DNA of 64,000 bases from Nocardia abscessus NBRC 100374 (GCF_000308455.1 NZ_BAFP01000272.1:82132-146131), one strand, 5' to 3'; counted from the stretch's first letter, positions 43,672 through 52,909 are shown. Notes: a model not told the origin generated them from the sequence alone. A program made the numbers and translations.

Positions 43672-44610
43672 ATGGACACTGCCACCGTGGCGCGTTTCGA
43701 GGCCAGCCGGAATCGGCTGGCCTCGCTCGCCTACCGCCTGCTCGGCTCGGCCGCCGACGCCGAGGACACGGTGCAGGACGCGTTCCTGCGGTGGCAGGCC
43801 GCCGACCCGGAGTACGTCGAGGTGCCCGAGGCATGGCTGACCAAGATCGTCACCAACCTGGCGCTAGACCGGCTCCGTTCGGCGAAGGTGCGGCGCGAAC
43901 GCGCGGTCGGCGCCTGGATGCCCGAACCGCTGCTCGACGGCGACCCGATGCTGGGCCCGGCCGACACCGTCGAGCAGCGCGAATCGGTGACCCTGGCGGT
44001 GCTTACGCTCATGGAGCGCCTCTCGCCGGTCGAACGGGCCGTTTACGTGCTGCGTGAGGCGTTCTCCTACAGCCACGCCGAGATAGCCGAGATCCTCGAC
44101 ATCACCGAATCCGCGAGCCAACAGCACGCCCACCGGGCCCGGCGCCGTATCACCGCCGAGCGCAACTCCCGGGATATCGACCGTGCCTCCGCGCGGCGAA
44201 TCGTCGAGGCGTTCGTCGCTGCCGCCTCCTCGGGCCGGACCGAACGGCTGGTGGCGCTGCTGACCGACGACGCGACCGGCCTCTCCGACGGCGCCGCGGG
44301 ACTGGCCGAGACGCTGATCCGGTACTCGACTCCGCAGCGGCTCGCCGACGCGGTGCGGGCGGGTTTCAGACCGTCCGCGGCCAAGCGGAGACTCGCCGGT
44401 GGTTCGCCGTCGATCCATGCCGCCGTGGTCAACGGCTGCCCGGCCATGTTGTTCGCGCTCGACGACCGGGTCCTCGGTGTCGCGATCCTGGAGATCCGTG
44501 ACGACAAGATCGCAGGCGTGCGCGGCATCGCCGCCCCGCACCGACTCGGTCGCCTCACCGAGGAATGGCAGCGGCAGGAGCATGATGTCCCGCTGATCGA
44601 ATCGTGGTAG
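43672..44610 (+). CDS. sigJ: ECF sigma factor, SigJ/ECF41-like
   Basis: A 312-residue sigma factor. Region 2 is RNRLASLAYRLLGSAADAEDTVQDAFLRW, and region 4 is LSPVERAVYVLREAFSYSHAEIAEILDITESASQQHAHRARRR. A SnoaL-like C-terminal domain (from about 185, IVEAFVAAASSGRTERLVALL) replaces an anti-sigma factor, as in M. tuberculosis SigJ and other ECF41 proteins. The start could be the ATG at 43672 or the GTG at 43666; no strong ribosome site is visible, so it is probably coupled to the oxidoreductase gene. The promoter at 42412-42438 fits self-activation. Confidence 0.85.
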   Translation: MDTATVARFEASRNRLASLAYRLLGSAADAEDTVQDAFLRWQAADPEYVEVPEAWLTKIVTNLALDRLRSAKVRRERAVGAWMPEPLLDGDPMLGPADTVEQRESVTLAVLTLMERLSPVERAVYVLREAFSYSHAEIAEILDITESASQQHAHRARRRITAERNSRDIDRASARRIVEAFVAAASSGRTERLVALLTDDATGLSDGAAGLAETLIRYSTPQRLADAVRAGFRPSAAKRRLAGGSPSIHAAVVNGCPAMLFALDDRVLGVAILEIRDDKIAGVRGIAAPHRLGRLTEEWQRQEHDVPLIESW

Positions 44611-44759
44611 GGGGCCGTCGGATACTCGATCTCACGTCAGCGAGGAGCGGGGCGTTTCCAGGTGAGGTTCATGGTGCGGCCGTGCCCCTCGCGGAGCGAT
44701 ACTGCCGTCTACGGCGAAGCTACCGTCGTGCACTGCTACTCGTGCAGCGAGCAGCGCTG

Positions 44760-45152
44760 TCAGGGCGCATCCAACACACTTGCCGGAACCCCATAGGGCA
44801 GGAACCGCACCCGACGGCGATCATCGGTGTTGTCGCGATGCGCGCGTAAGGCTTCGAGCTCGCTCGGGAAGACCTGGTCGACCCTGGCCTCGCCGACGTC
44901 ATCGAGGCTGTAGATCGCCCACACCCCGCTGCCGGTTTCACCGGTGGTCTCGCCCTCGGGTTCGGGTGGACGCGGCCGTTCCGGTTGGACGAACTGACCG
45001 AACAGCGACGCCAGCGAACTGACGCTCGCGTGATCCACGCGATCCAGGTATACGCCGGCTTTCCCGAGCAGGTCGCGGAGTTCGGTGCCCGCCCCGCGCA
45101 GTGCGCGTTCGAAATCTTCCGGATCGATGCCGAAAGGCCCGTTGGTTGCCAT
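44760..45152 (-). CDS. conserved hypothetical protein
   Basis: A 130-residue soluble protein. The N-terminal helix pair (DPEDFERALRGAGTELRDLLGK) is followed by a proline/glutamate-rich linker. The C-terminal module WAIYSLDDVGEARVDQVFPS, then SELEALRAHRDNTDDRRRVRFLPYG, is found at the end of many short actinobacterial proteins and may bind a partner. Function unknown. The ATG at 45152 follows AGGAG with eight bases between. The frame continues to 45251 without a ribosome site. Confidence 0.7.
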   Translation of the reverse strand: MATNGPFGIDPEDFERALRGAGTELRDLLGKAGVYLDRVDHASVSSLASLFGQFVQPERPRPPEPEGETTGETGSGVWAIYSLDDVGEARVDQVFPSELEALRAHRDNTDDRRRVRFLPYGVPASVLDAP

Positions 45153-45389
45153 CGCATGTGCTCCTGGGGACGAGTTGGGCGCTACGTCCTCAGTGTCCTC
45201 GCGAAACGCCGACTTCGCCACGCCGACCTCGCCCGTCCTGAACGCCGTCACGCTGTGCGCGCGATCGCACCGGTGGGTAGCCGCTCTCGCGGCGCTAGAG
45301 GCGGGGGTTGATCTTCGAAAGCTACGTTGTCTACGACAGCGACTCCGCCATTGCGGGGGTGTGTGTGGCTACTAGGAGGGGCAGCAGCG

Positions 45390-45977
45390 ATGCAGGATGG
45401 CGCTACACCGGAGAGCGGCGGCGGCGGCCGTGACGAGACAGCGTTGTGGACAAAGGTTGGCGGTATCGCCGCGGTTGTCAGTGTTTTGATCGCGGTGCTC
45501 GCCTTCTTCGTGCAATGCTGGCCGAGATCGTCACCGAACGGCCAGAGTCCGCCGACAAGCTCTCCAGCAGCAGCGGCGCCTTCCACGACAGCGGCGGATG
45601 GTGATCCGGTGCCGCAGGTGCACAGCTCCGGCACAGTTCGCATTTCCGCTACGCGCTCTGGCATCGCATTCCACAGCCCGAATTGGAGCGGTACTCCCGA
45701 AAGTACTTCCGATGTCGTTGTCGATGCCGGTTTCGGCCTGAGCGCGGCGAACGCTTCCGCGTTCGCGGTCGTTACCGATCCGAGCTACTCCACCTGCCGC
45801 GACACGACCTACGAAGTCAACTCGCTGGCATGGGAGCAGTTGCCTTCCAAAACGACCGTGTGTGTGCGATCCCGAGACACCCGCGTCGGAATCCTGCAGG
45901 TCATTTGGAAGGAGAACCGCGACGGCGAAGTCAGCGATATCACCGTGACCGGCGTGATCTGGCAGCCGAAACGCTAG
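45390..45977 (+). CDS. membrane-anchored hypothetical protein
   Basis: A 195-residue protein. One transmembrane helix (about 22-43, VGGIAAVVSVLIAVLAFFVQCW) is followed by a Ser/Pro/Thr/Ala-rich linker and an extracellular domain. That domain has the two cysteines of STCRDTTYEV and TTVCVRS, which could form a disulphide, and alternating strands up to ITVTGVIWQP. AGGAGGGG lies nine bases before the ATG. I do not recognise a family; the layout suggests an envelope sensor or binding protein. Confidence 0.7.
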   Translation: MQDGATPESGGGGRDETALWTKVGGIAAVVSVLIAVLAFFVQCWPRSSPNGQSPPTSSPAAAAPSTTAADGDPVPQVHSSGTVRISATRSGIAFHSPNWSGTPESTSDVVVDAGFGLSAANASAFAVVTDPSYSTCRDTTYEVNSLAWEQLPSKTTVCVRSRDTRVGILQVIWKENRDGEVSDITVTGVIWQPKR

Positions 45978-46045
45978 CTGCCACGACTGCGATCTCCGCG
46001 ACGATCGAACGATACGGCGCCCACACGCACCACCCGCGTCCAACT

Positions 46046-46064
46046 CGCCGGTGACCCACCGGTG
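46046..46064 (+). terminator. stem-loop after hypothetical membrane protein gene
   Basis: CGCCGGTG and CACCGGTG pair over eight positions (one G-T) around a 3-nt loop, about 70 bp after the stop at 45977. No T-run; a tentative terminator. Confidence 0.3.
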
Positions 46065-46148
46065 CAACCGAACAACCGGATGCGCGGTGCTGACCGCCGA
46101 AATCTACCGGCGGCCGAGTGAAGGTTCGCAGTGCCGTCACTGGGTGTG

Positions 46149-46162
46149 CCGGTGCACACCGG
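46149..46162 (+). promoter_or_regulatory. palindrome upstream of ligase gene
   Basis: CCGGTG-CA-CACCGG is a palindrome ending 30 bp before the GTG start of the ligase. It may be an operator or part of a leader hairpin. No binder can be named. Confidence 0.25.
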
Positions 46163-46192
46163 GTGTCGGTGTGTATCGGTAGCGTCACCGCC

Positions 46193-48184
46193 GTGGACAC
46201 AGGGCAACACATCCGAGACCTCGCCGACCGCATTGTGGCGCTGCGCGACGCCTACTATCAGGGCTCGCCGCTGGTCGCGGACGCCGAGTACGACGCGATC
46301 GAGGACGAGCTACGTGGCCTGATCGAGGCGCGCCCCGACCTCACGCCCGACCCGAATCCGCTGGAGCAGGTCGGCGCGCCCGCAGTGCTGCACGCCCCGA
46401 TCCGGCACTCGCGTCCGATGCTGTCACTCGAGAAGGCGACCACGCCCGAGCAGGTCGCGGCGTTCTTCGACCGCTTCCCCGGCCAGCCGGTGGTGGTGAT
46501 GCCGAAGCTCGACGGCTTGTCCCTGGCCCTGGTCTTCGAGGACGGGCGGCTGGTGCGTGCCGTGACCAGGGGTGATGGCACCACCGGTGATGACGTGACG
46601 GTGCTGGTCCGCGCGTTGGTCGATGGCGTCCCCGAGCGGATCGACGTCCCGGGGCGGGTGGAGGTGCGTGGCGAGGCGGTGATGCTGCGTTCGACCTTTC
46701 TTGCCTACAACACAGCGCATCCGGACAAGCCGCTGATCAATCCGCGCAACGCCGCGGCGGGCACGCTGCGGGCGAAGGACCCGGCCACGGTCTCCGAGCG
46801 CCGCCTGCGGTTCTTCGGTTTCGACTTGGACACCTCTGCCGGCGGCGCTGCGGTCGATCTGGGGGAGGGCCTGCGGGCGCTGGGGGTCGCGGGTGCGCAG
46901 ATGCGGCTGTGCGCCGACGCCGAGCAGGCGCAGGCGGCGATCGCCGCGATCGAGCAAGGTCGCAACGAGCTGGACTACGACCTCGACGGCGCGGTGCTGC
47001 GGCTGGCCGACCGCGATGCCTACGCCGCGGCCGGGACTCGGTCGAACTCCCCACGTGGCGCGCTGGCGTTCAAGTTCGCGGCCGAGGAGAAGACCACGTT
47101 GCTGGCCGATGTGGTCTGGGACGTCGGCAAGACGGGCAAGATCGTCCCGGTCGCGTGGCTGAAGCCGGTGTTCGTGGGTGGCACGACGGTCACGAAGGCG
47201 ACGCTGGCCAACCAAGAGGTGATCCGTGCCCGCGACATCAAGGTCGGTGACACTGTGCTGGTGCGCCGCGCGGGCGACGTGATCCCGTTCGTGGCGGGCG
47301 TGCTCGACGCCGCCAAGCGCACGGGCGAGGAGCGCGAGATCGTGCCGCCCACCGCCTGCCCGTCCTGCGAACAGCCGGTGACCGAGCAGGGCAACAGCCG
47401 AGAGCTGTTCTGCACCAACGTCTCCTGCCCCGCTCAGACGGTGCGCAGGCTGATCCACTGGGCGTCGCGGGCGGCGGCCGACATCGACGCCATCGGGCAG
47501 GTATGGATCGAGCGCCTGGCCGAGGCGGGCATTCTGGAGCGCCCGTCGGACTTCTACACCCTGACAAAGGAGCGCCTGCTCGAGTTCGACCGCATCGGCG
47601 AGGTCTCGGCCGCGCGCATGATCGACTCGATCGATGCTAGCCGACGAGTCGGCCTGCGCCGCGCGCTGATCGGCCTGGCGATCCCGATGGCCTCCGACGG
47701 CACCGCCGCCCGCCTGGCCCGAGCGGGATTCGGCTCCCTGGAGGAGGTCGCCGACGCGGGCGAGGAACGGCTCGTGGCGGTGGAGGATATCGGACCGAAG
47801 GTCGCCGCCTCCCTGGTCGCGCACCTCACTCGACTGCGTCCGGAACTGGCGCGGCTGCGAGCCGCGGGCGTCTGCCTGGACGTGCGCGAGGAAGACCTTC
47901 CCCCAGTGATCGCCGCCGGCGCGCCCCTGGCAGGCAAGACGGTGGTGATCACCGGCGCAATCAGCGACCCGCGCTCCGGTGAGAAGGTCGCCCGCCCGAC
48001 ATTTCAACGCCTGTGCGAGAAGGCGGGAGCGACGGCAGCCTCCTCGGTCTCGGCGAACACCGACCTGCTGATCACCGGCGCGGGAGTCGGTGAGAGCAAA
48101 CTGGCCAAGGCGGAGAAGCTCGGCGTCGAAGTCATCGATCAGGGCGAGATCTGGAACCTGCTGATCACCGCCAAGATCATCTAG
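46193..48184 (+). CDS. ligA: NAD-dependent DNA ligase, divergent LigA paralogue
   Basis: A 663-residue NAD+-dependent ligase. Domain Ia (HIRDLADRIVALRDAYYQGSPL, then DAEYD) binds NMN; a Tyr replaces the usual His of the YH pair. The nucleotidyltransferase active site is KLDG with Lys105. An OB domain follows (GKTGKIVPVAWLKPV), then a four-Cys zinc finger (CPSCEQP to CTNVSCP), helix-hairpin-helix repeats and a C-terminal BRCT domain (AGKTVVITGAISDPRSGEKV). Sequence around the active site and the BRCT end differs from the essential actinobacterial LigA, so this is probably a second ligase. The GTG at 46193 lacks a strong ribosome site. Confidence 0.87.
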   Translation: MDTGQHIRDLADRIVALRDAYYQGSPLVADAEYDAIEDELRGLIEARPDLTPDPNPLEQVGAPAVLHAPIRHSRPMLSLEKATTPEQVAAFFDRFPGQPVVVMPKLDGLSLALVFEDGRLVRAVTRGDGTTGDDVTVLVRALVDGVPERIDVPGRVEVRGEAVMLRSTFLAYNTAHPDKPLINPRNAAAGTLRAKDPATVSERRLRFFGFDLDTSAGGAAVDLGEGLRALGVAGAQMRLCADAEQAQAAIAAIEQGRNELDYDLDGAVLRLADRDAYAAAGTRSNSPRGALAFKFAAEEKTTLLADVVWDVGKTGKIVPVAWLKPVFVGGTTVTKATLANQEVIRARDIKVGDTVLVRRAGDVIPFVAGVLDAAKRTGEEREIVPPTACPSCEQPVTEQGNSRELFCTNVSCPAQTVRRLIHWASRAAADIDAIGQVWIERLAEAGILERPSDFYTLTKERLLEFDRIGEVSAARMIDSIDASRRVGLRRALIGLAIPMASDGTAARLARAGFGSLEEVADAGEERLVAVEDIGPKVAASLVAHLTRLRPELARLRAAGVCLDVREEDLPPVIAAGAPLAGKTVVITGAISDPRSGEKVARPTFQRLCEKAGATAASSVSANTDLLITGAGVGESKLAKAEKLGVEVIDQGEIWNLLITAKII

Positions 48185-48330
48185 ACCTCGGCGCGCCCGG
48201 CTGGGTCGCACCGACCGGAGCATGCCGAAATGACTCGTCGCCACGTGTGCTCGACCGTGGAATCCGAGCGCGGATCGCGCCGGCCTGGCTGTCGGCGCAG
48301 GGCACCGATCATGCGGAGTGCACAGCGGAA

Positions 48331-48939
48331 CTACCGTCCGGGCAGTTTGATTGCCGACATGTACATTTCGAGCGTTGGTCTGTAGAGGTCGACGTCATCG
48401 AGTTGGGTTCCCAGTGCGACGGAGTCGGTGGTGGCGATGAGCACGCGCGCGAACGTCAGTGGGGGGATCAGCAGGGTGGCACCGATTCGGTCGAGGCCCT
48501 CGACGATGAACCGTCCCAGCGCTTCGACGACCTCTGCTCGTTTGGCCGCTACCCGTTCGCGGGCCTCGGGGTTGCGCAGCAGATACAAAGTGAATTCGTA
48601 GCCCAACGCGGCGGGCTCCGCCCCGCGGTCTTCACTGAGTTGGCGCCACCGCTGGGCAACTTGGTCGAGTTCATGCGCTCCCACATCGGTTGCCGCCGAT
48701 AGCAGTTCGCTGAACGTATCGAAGTAGCGCTGCCAGTACCGGTCGCTCACCGCCAGGAAAAGCTCTTCCTTCGTGGAGAAGTGCTTGTAGATGGCGCCTT
48801 TCGTGTAGCCGGCCGCACGTGCGATGTCGTCGAGACTTGCCAGCGTGAAGCCCTTCTCGGCGAACACCTGCTCCGCGGCGTCGACGAGAAGCGAACGGGT
48901 GTGCTCGAGGCGTCGCTCCCTCGTCCAAGGCTCAACCAT
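48331..48939 (-). CDS. TetR family regulator of the Mce operon
   Basis: A 202-residue TetR regulator. The DNA-binding domain (LVDAAEQVFAEKGFTLASLD, then AAGYTKGAIYKHFSTKEELF) is N-terminal. The C-terminal ligand domain is of the type seen with fatty-acid or drug responsive regulators (YLLRNPEARERVAAKRAEVVEAL). It is transcribed away from the 12.5-kb Mce operon, with 95 bp between. A GAATCT-N20-AGATTC repeat (48957-48988) lies in that gap and is a candidate operator. By position it should repress the operon and itself. Confidence 0.87.
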   Translation of the reverse strand: MVEPWTRERRLEHTRSLLVDAAEQVFAEKGFTLASLDDIARAAGYTKGAIYKHFSTKEELFLAVSDRYWQRYFDTFSELLSAATDVGAHELDQVAQRWRQLSEDRGAEPAALGYEFTLYLLRNPEARERVAAKRAEVVEALGRFIVEGLDRIGATLLIPPLTFARVLIATTDSVALGTQLDDVDLYRPTLEMYMSAIKLPGR

Positions 48940-48956
48940 ACCTGCGATTATGCCAT

Positions 48957-48988
48957 GAATCTAAGAAACCCTTCCGATACTCAGATTC
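48957..48988. promoter_or_regulatory. possible TetR operator in TetR/Mce gap
   Basis: GAATCT (48957-48962) and AGATTC (48983-48988) are inverted arms 20 bp apart, in the AT-rich gap between the divergent TetR gene and the Mce operon. The TATATTTT run near 48997 could be part of the operon promoter. The arms are short, so the call is weak. Confidence 0.3.
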
Positions 48989-49034
48989 TCACTGGTATAT
49001 TTTCGGACGTCAGGCTACTGAAGGAGGGCGACCG

Positions 49035-49127
49035 ATGACTGCCCCATCGACGACAGACATTTCCCGCGACGCCGACGAGCTTGCGGTGCGTTGGACAGTG
49101 GTGATCCCGAAGGAGGCTGTGCGATGA
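49035..49127 (+). CDS. 30-residue ORF at the head of the Mce operon
   Basis: A 30-codon ORF starting MTAPSTTDISRDADELAVRW and ending in KEAVR. AAGGAGGG lies eight bases before its ATG, a stronger site than most genes here, and its stop overlaps the AveC-family start (ATGA). This suggests real translation, either as a micro-protein or as a leader that couples translation of the operon. No family similarity is recognised. Confidence 0.5.
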   Translation: MTAPSTTDISRDADELAVRWTVVIPKEAVR

Positions 49128-50296
49128 GCGGCCCGGGGGAGAGGAAGAAGTCGACCACCGTCACCGAGCCGCTCGGCGAAGCGGCCTCGCTGGGCGCCCA
49201 GGTTCAGTCACCGAGCAAGCCTGTCGTGATCTGGGCGATCGTCGGCGGTCTGATCCTGGCGTTCCAGGTATATGTGTGGATCCGTTGGGTGTCCGGGCCA
49301 TTCTTCGTGCGGGTGCCCACCGGACCCAGTGATCCGCCGACGTGGATGAAGACGATCCTCATCACCTGGACAGCCGTGATCTTGGTCGGCTGGCCGATCG
49401 GCATCTACTACTTCATCATCAGGCCCTGGCGGCGTGAGCGGCGGATCACGACCGACGGCATGTTGCTGGTGGCCTGCGGCCTGCTGTTCTTCCAGGATCC
49501 GCTCCTCAACTACTTCAACACGTGGAGCACGTACAACACCTGGATGTTCAACCGGGGCTCGTGGGTTCCGCACATTCCGGGCTGGCGGTCGTATGCGGAA
49601 CCGGGCCAGATGATGGCCGAACCGCTGCTGATGAATGCCGCGGGCTATTCCTACGGAGTTCTGCTGTGCACGATCCTCGGATGTTGGATCATGCGCCGAG
49701 CCAAGGCGAAATGGCCGAATATCAACAACTACGGATTGATCGGCGTCCTGATCGTCTGGACGTTCTTCTTCGATCTCGTCATCGAAGGCATGTTCTTGAT
49801 GCCGATGGGGCTTTTCACCTACCCCGGCGCGATCCAGTCCCTGTCGATCAATGCCGGTACCTACTACCAATGGCCGATCTATGAAGGGCTCATGTGGGGA
49901 GGCGTCCAAGCTGGCCTGTGCGCTCTGCGCTATTTCACCGACGATCGTGGACGGACATTCGTAGAGCGGGGACTCGAACGTATCCAAGGGGGGTTCGTGA
50001 AGCAGCAAGCTACGCGCTTCCTGGCGATCTTCGCGGCGTGCAGCCTTTTCTTCTTCGTGTGCTACAACCTTCCCGCGCAGTGGTTCGCCATGAACGCCGA
50101 TCCCTGGCCCGAGGACATCCAGAAGCGCTCGTACTTCGACATGGGTATCTGCGGTGAAGGCACAGGGCGGCTCTGCCCCGATCCTGTCCTGCCGCTCCCC
50201 GGCAAGGACACCGGCTACATCGATCCGGACGGCCGGCTGGTTCTACCCGAGGGCGCGAAGCTTCCGGAAGTCGTTCCATTCGAGCGAGGGAATTGA
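49124..50296 (+). CDS. AveC-family membrane protein
   Basis: A 390-residue protein with about seven transmembrane segments (near 36-55, 78-100, 112-125, 172-190, 205-225 and later). Diagnostic segments are FQDPLLNYFNTWSTYNTWMF, WVPHIPGW, MMAEPLLMNAAGYSYG and CWIMRRAKAKWPNI. These match the spirocyclase AveC family, whose founder helps form the avermectin spiroketal. No polyketide synthase is nearby, so a role on a lipid or sterol is more likely. It overlaps the 30-residue ORF by four bases and precedes the AAA+/VWA pair of the Mce operon. Confidence 0.83.
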   Translation: MSGPGERKKSTTVTEPLGEAASLGAQVQSPSKPVVIWAIVGGLILAFQVYVWIRWVSGPFFVRVPTGPSDPPTWMKTILITWTAVILVGWPIGIYYFIIRPWRRERRITTDGMLLVACGLLFFQDPLLNYFNTWSTYNTWMFNRGSWVPHIPGWRSYAEPGQMMAEPLLMNAAGYSYGVLLCTILGCWIMRRAKAKWPNINNYGLIGVLIVWTFFFDLVIEGMFLMPMGLFTYPGAIQSLSINAGTYYQWPIYEGLMWGGVQAGLCALRYFTDDRGRTFVERGLERIQGGFVKQQATRFLAIFAACSLFFFVCYNLPAQWFAMNADPWPEDIQKRSYFDMGICGEGTGRLCPDPVLPLPGKDTGYIDPDGRLVLPEGAKLPEVVPFERGN

Positions 50297-50297
50297 T

Positions 50298-51116
50298 ATG
50301 TCGATCAGTCGATCCACCGCTGTACTCCCGGTTCTGGATGCGCCGTTCTACCGGCCGGTCGGTGATGAAGTGGAGGTCTTCCGTGCCGCGGCCCGGCGTG
50401 GTTCGCCGGTGCTGTTGAAGGGCCCCACGGGATGCGGGAAGACGCGCTTCGTGGAGGCCATGGCCCACGAGCTCGGCCGCGAGCTGATCACCGCCGCGGG
50501 TCACGAGGACATGACCTCGGCGGACCTGGTGGGCCGGTTCCTGCTCAAGGGCGGGGAAACGGTCTGGTCGGACGGGCCCTTGACGCGGGCCGTGCGCGAG
50601 GGCGCCATCTGCTACCTGGACGAGGTGGTGGAGGCGCGCCAGGACACCACCGTGGTCATCCATCCGCTCGCCGACCACCGCCGTGAGCTCCCGATCGATC
50701 GACTCGGCACGACGTTGCGCGCGGCGCCCGGCTTCCAGCTGGTGATCTCCTACAATCCCGGCTATCAGAGCGTCCTGAAGAGCCTCAAGGAATCCACCCG
50801 TCAGCGTTTCGTCGCGATCGAACTCGACTTCCCACCCATCGACATCGAGACGGAAGTGGTCGCCTACGAAGCCGGAATCGGATCCGATACCGCGAGTTCA
50901 CTGGTCAAACTCGGTCACGCGATTCGAAACCTGGATGGCTCACCTCTGCGCGAAGTCGCCTCCACCCGGTTGTTGATCCTGGCCGGCGGCCTCGTCGCGG
51001 AAGGGCTGAGCCTGCGCAGTGCCGTCCAGTCGGCCATCGTCCAAGCACTGTCGGATGATCCGGATGTCGTGCGCGCCCTCGGCGAACTCGTCGATGCCGT
51101 CCTGCCTCGAACATGA
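50298..51116 (+). CDS. NorQ/CbbQ/NirQ-type AAA+ ATPase
   Basis: A 272-residue MoxR-superfamily ATPase. Walker A is KGPTGCGKT (41-49), Walker B is AICYLDE (103-109), the sensor-1 segment is LVISYNPGYQ, and the ESTRQRF arginine-finger region follows. NorQ/CbbQ proteins remodel or activate metal-dependent enzymes together with a NorD/CbbO VWA partner, which is the next gene here with a four-base overlap (ATGA). Finding this pair inside a yrbE-mce operon suggests that it activates a component of the transporter or an associated oxidoreductase. It starts one base after the AveC gene ends. Confidence 0.88.
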   Translation: MSISRSTAVLPVLDAPFYRPVGDEVEVFRAAARRGSPVLLKGPTGCGKTRFVEAMAHELGRELITAAGHEDMTSADLVGRFLLKGGETVWSDGPLTRAVREGAICYLDEVVEARQDTTVVIHPLADHRRELPIDRLGTTLRAAPGFQLVISYNPGYQSVLKSLKESTRQRFVAIELDFPPIDIETEVVAYEAGIGSDTASSLVKLGHAIRNLDGSPLREVASTRLLILAGGLVAEGLSLRSAVQSAIVQALSDDPDVVRALGELVDAVLPRT

Positions 51117-52804
51117 ACGCTTCCGATCCGAACAGCCTCGACCGGTTTCGCCTCCTCGCCACCTTCATCGCCGGCCGGTCTGTCGATATCGCTGAGGCAC
51201 CGGCCGGCGAGGCTGCGCACACCAACGGTCAGATGATTTTCGTCTCGGCGGGCAGTTCGGTCGCCGAACAGCGCCGTGAAATGCTGCTGCAGACCGCGTT
51301 GCTGGGAGCGGGGAGCCTGGATCCGCGTCTGGTGAGGACATTTCGGGCACGCCCCGCAGTAGCGCGACGCTACCTGGCGCTGGAAGGTCGGCGAGTGATC
51401 GCCGACCTCGCCGAGCGAATTCCACTCGCGGCAGCGCTCGGTCCTGACGAGCAACCGGCCACCACGACCGCCGAAGAGTCACTCGAGGTAGCCGCAGGCC
51501 GCGTGCCGGTAGGCGACCCACCGCAGTGGTTCGGTGTCATCAAACCCTCCCGATTGCTGGCACCTACGACTGGACCGGGCGCGCGGGCCACCAACAAAGA
51601 GCTGCGCTTGGAATTCGATCTCATCGACTTGCCCGAGGTCGATGAGGACGACGATGACAGCGAGCAGTCCGGAGGAAGCAAGATCCTCAAACTGTTCGAG
51701 AATCCACTGTTCAACTCGCGGGCGCTGTCGGACCAACTGCGCAAGCTACTCGGCAACTCCCGCGCCCCCGGGGACGGATCCGCCGGCGCGGAGATGCAGG
51801 TTCGCGCTGTTCGGCGAGTGCGCACGGTGGGAGCCAATGCCCAACCTCTGCCTACCCGTATCCAATTCACCGATGACGGAAAGCCCGGTGCGGCGCTGGG
51901 GGTAGGCGGCGCGCTGCATCCGGAGTGGGACGTGCACAACAACCGGTATCGGCCGGAATGGTGCCGGGTCATCGACTTTCCGCTCACCGTCGCCGCCGAT
52001 ATCTCCGCCGCCGGTGTTCCGCACGACGACGTACTCCGGCGACGGTTGTCTCGCATCGGCCTCGGCCCCAAGGTCCTGCGCGGCCGCCCCGATGGCGACG
52101 AACTCGATATCGAAGCGCTCATCGATCTGTTCGTCGATCTGCGTTCGGGCTACTCACCACCGGAAAACGTCTACCTGGAACGCCGCAAACTCGAGCGCAA
52201 TCTCGGCGTCCTCATTCTGCTCGATGCCTCCGGGTCGGCCACCGATACCGATACCGAGGGCCTCGCCGTCCATGACCACCAGCGACGGGCAGCCGCCATA
52301 CTGGCCGTCACGCTCGAAGAACTCGGCGACCGCGTCGCGGTCTACGCGTTTCGCTCACAGGGCCGCCACGCTGTTCATCTGCCGGCGATCAAGACGTTCG
52401 GGCAACGTTTCGGCGCCGTCGGAAGAGCCCGGCTCAACCAGCTCCAACCCTCGAACTACACACGCCTCGGCGCCGGCATCCGCGGTGCGGGTGAAATCCT
52501 GAAAACCGAAGCGGGCACCCAGAACCGGCTGCTGATCGTCCTGTCGGACGGTTGTCCCTACGACGACGGTTACGAAGGCCGCTACGCGGAAGCCGACGCT
52601 TACAAGGCACTCGAAGAACTCCGCGCCGACGGTATCGCCTGCCTGTGTCTTTCCATCGGCGCCACGACACCCACCGATGCCCTCGAACGTGTCTTCGGCT
52701 CTGTCGGCCATGCCAGCGCCGCGACCCTGAGCGAACTGAGCCCGCGCATGGATGAACTGTTCCTGTCTTCCCTTCGAGAACTCGCCGCACCGAAATCGCG
52801 GTAA
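51113..52804 (+). CDS. NorD/CbbO-like VWA-domain protein
   Basis: A 563-residue protein. The first 350 residues are a poorly conserved helical region with an acidic patch (EVDEDDDDSEQSGG, about 175-188). The VWA domain starts near 363: LGVLILLDASGSATD, where DASGS (371-375) is the MIDAS site. RLGAGIRGAGEIL and LIVLSDGCPYDDGYEGRYAEAD follow with the later metal ligands. This is the usual partner of NorQ/CbbQ ATPases, acting as the adaptor that holds the client. It overlaps the ATPase gene by four bases. A 105-bp gap separates it from yrbEA. Confidence 0.85.
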   Translation: MNASDPNSLDRFRLLATFIAGRSVDIAEAPAGEAAHTNGQMIFVSAGSSVAEQRREMLLQTALLGAGSLDPRLVRTFRARPAVARRYLALEGRRVIADLAERIPLAAALGPDEQPATTTAEESLEVAAGRVPVGDPPQWFGVIKPSRLLAPTTGPGARATNKELRLEFDLIDLPEVDEDDDDSEQSGGSKILKLFENPLFNSRALSDQLRKLLGNSRAPGDGSAGAEMQVRAVRRVRTVGANAQPLPTRIQFTDDGKPGAALGVGGALHPEWDVHNNRYRPEWCRVIDFPLTVAADISAAGVPHDDVLRRRLSRIGLGPKVLRGRPDGDELDIEALIDLFVDLRSGYSPPENVYLERRKLERNLGVLILLDASGSATDTDTEGLAVHDHQRRAAAILAVTLEELGDRVAVYAFRSQGRHAVHLPAIKTFGQRFGAVGRARLNQLQPSNYTRLGAGIRGAGEILKTEAGTQNRLLIVLSDGCPYDDGYEGRYAEADAYKALEELRADGIACLCLSIGATTPTDALERVFGSVGHASAATLSELSPRMDELFLSSLRELAAPKSR

Positions 52805-52909
52805 CGATTCGAGCCGGGGATCCACCGCCATGGTGCGGCCGGTCGAGAACAGGTTCGTTCCGCGTCACCGTCAAGCACCAACGTCGACACCGGAAAGAGG
52901 AGGCTCATA

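Noticed and set aside
44611..44759. Possible small RNA or tRNA-like fold between the sigma factor and the hypothetical gene
   Set aside because: Several partial inverted repeats but no cloverleaf or consistent stem set.
46424..48244. 606-codon open frame antisense to the DNA ligase gene
   Set aside because: A codon-bias shadow in GC-rich DNA: it mirrors the ligase reading frame, has no ribosome site and no recognisable domain.
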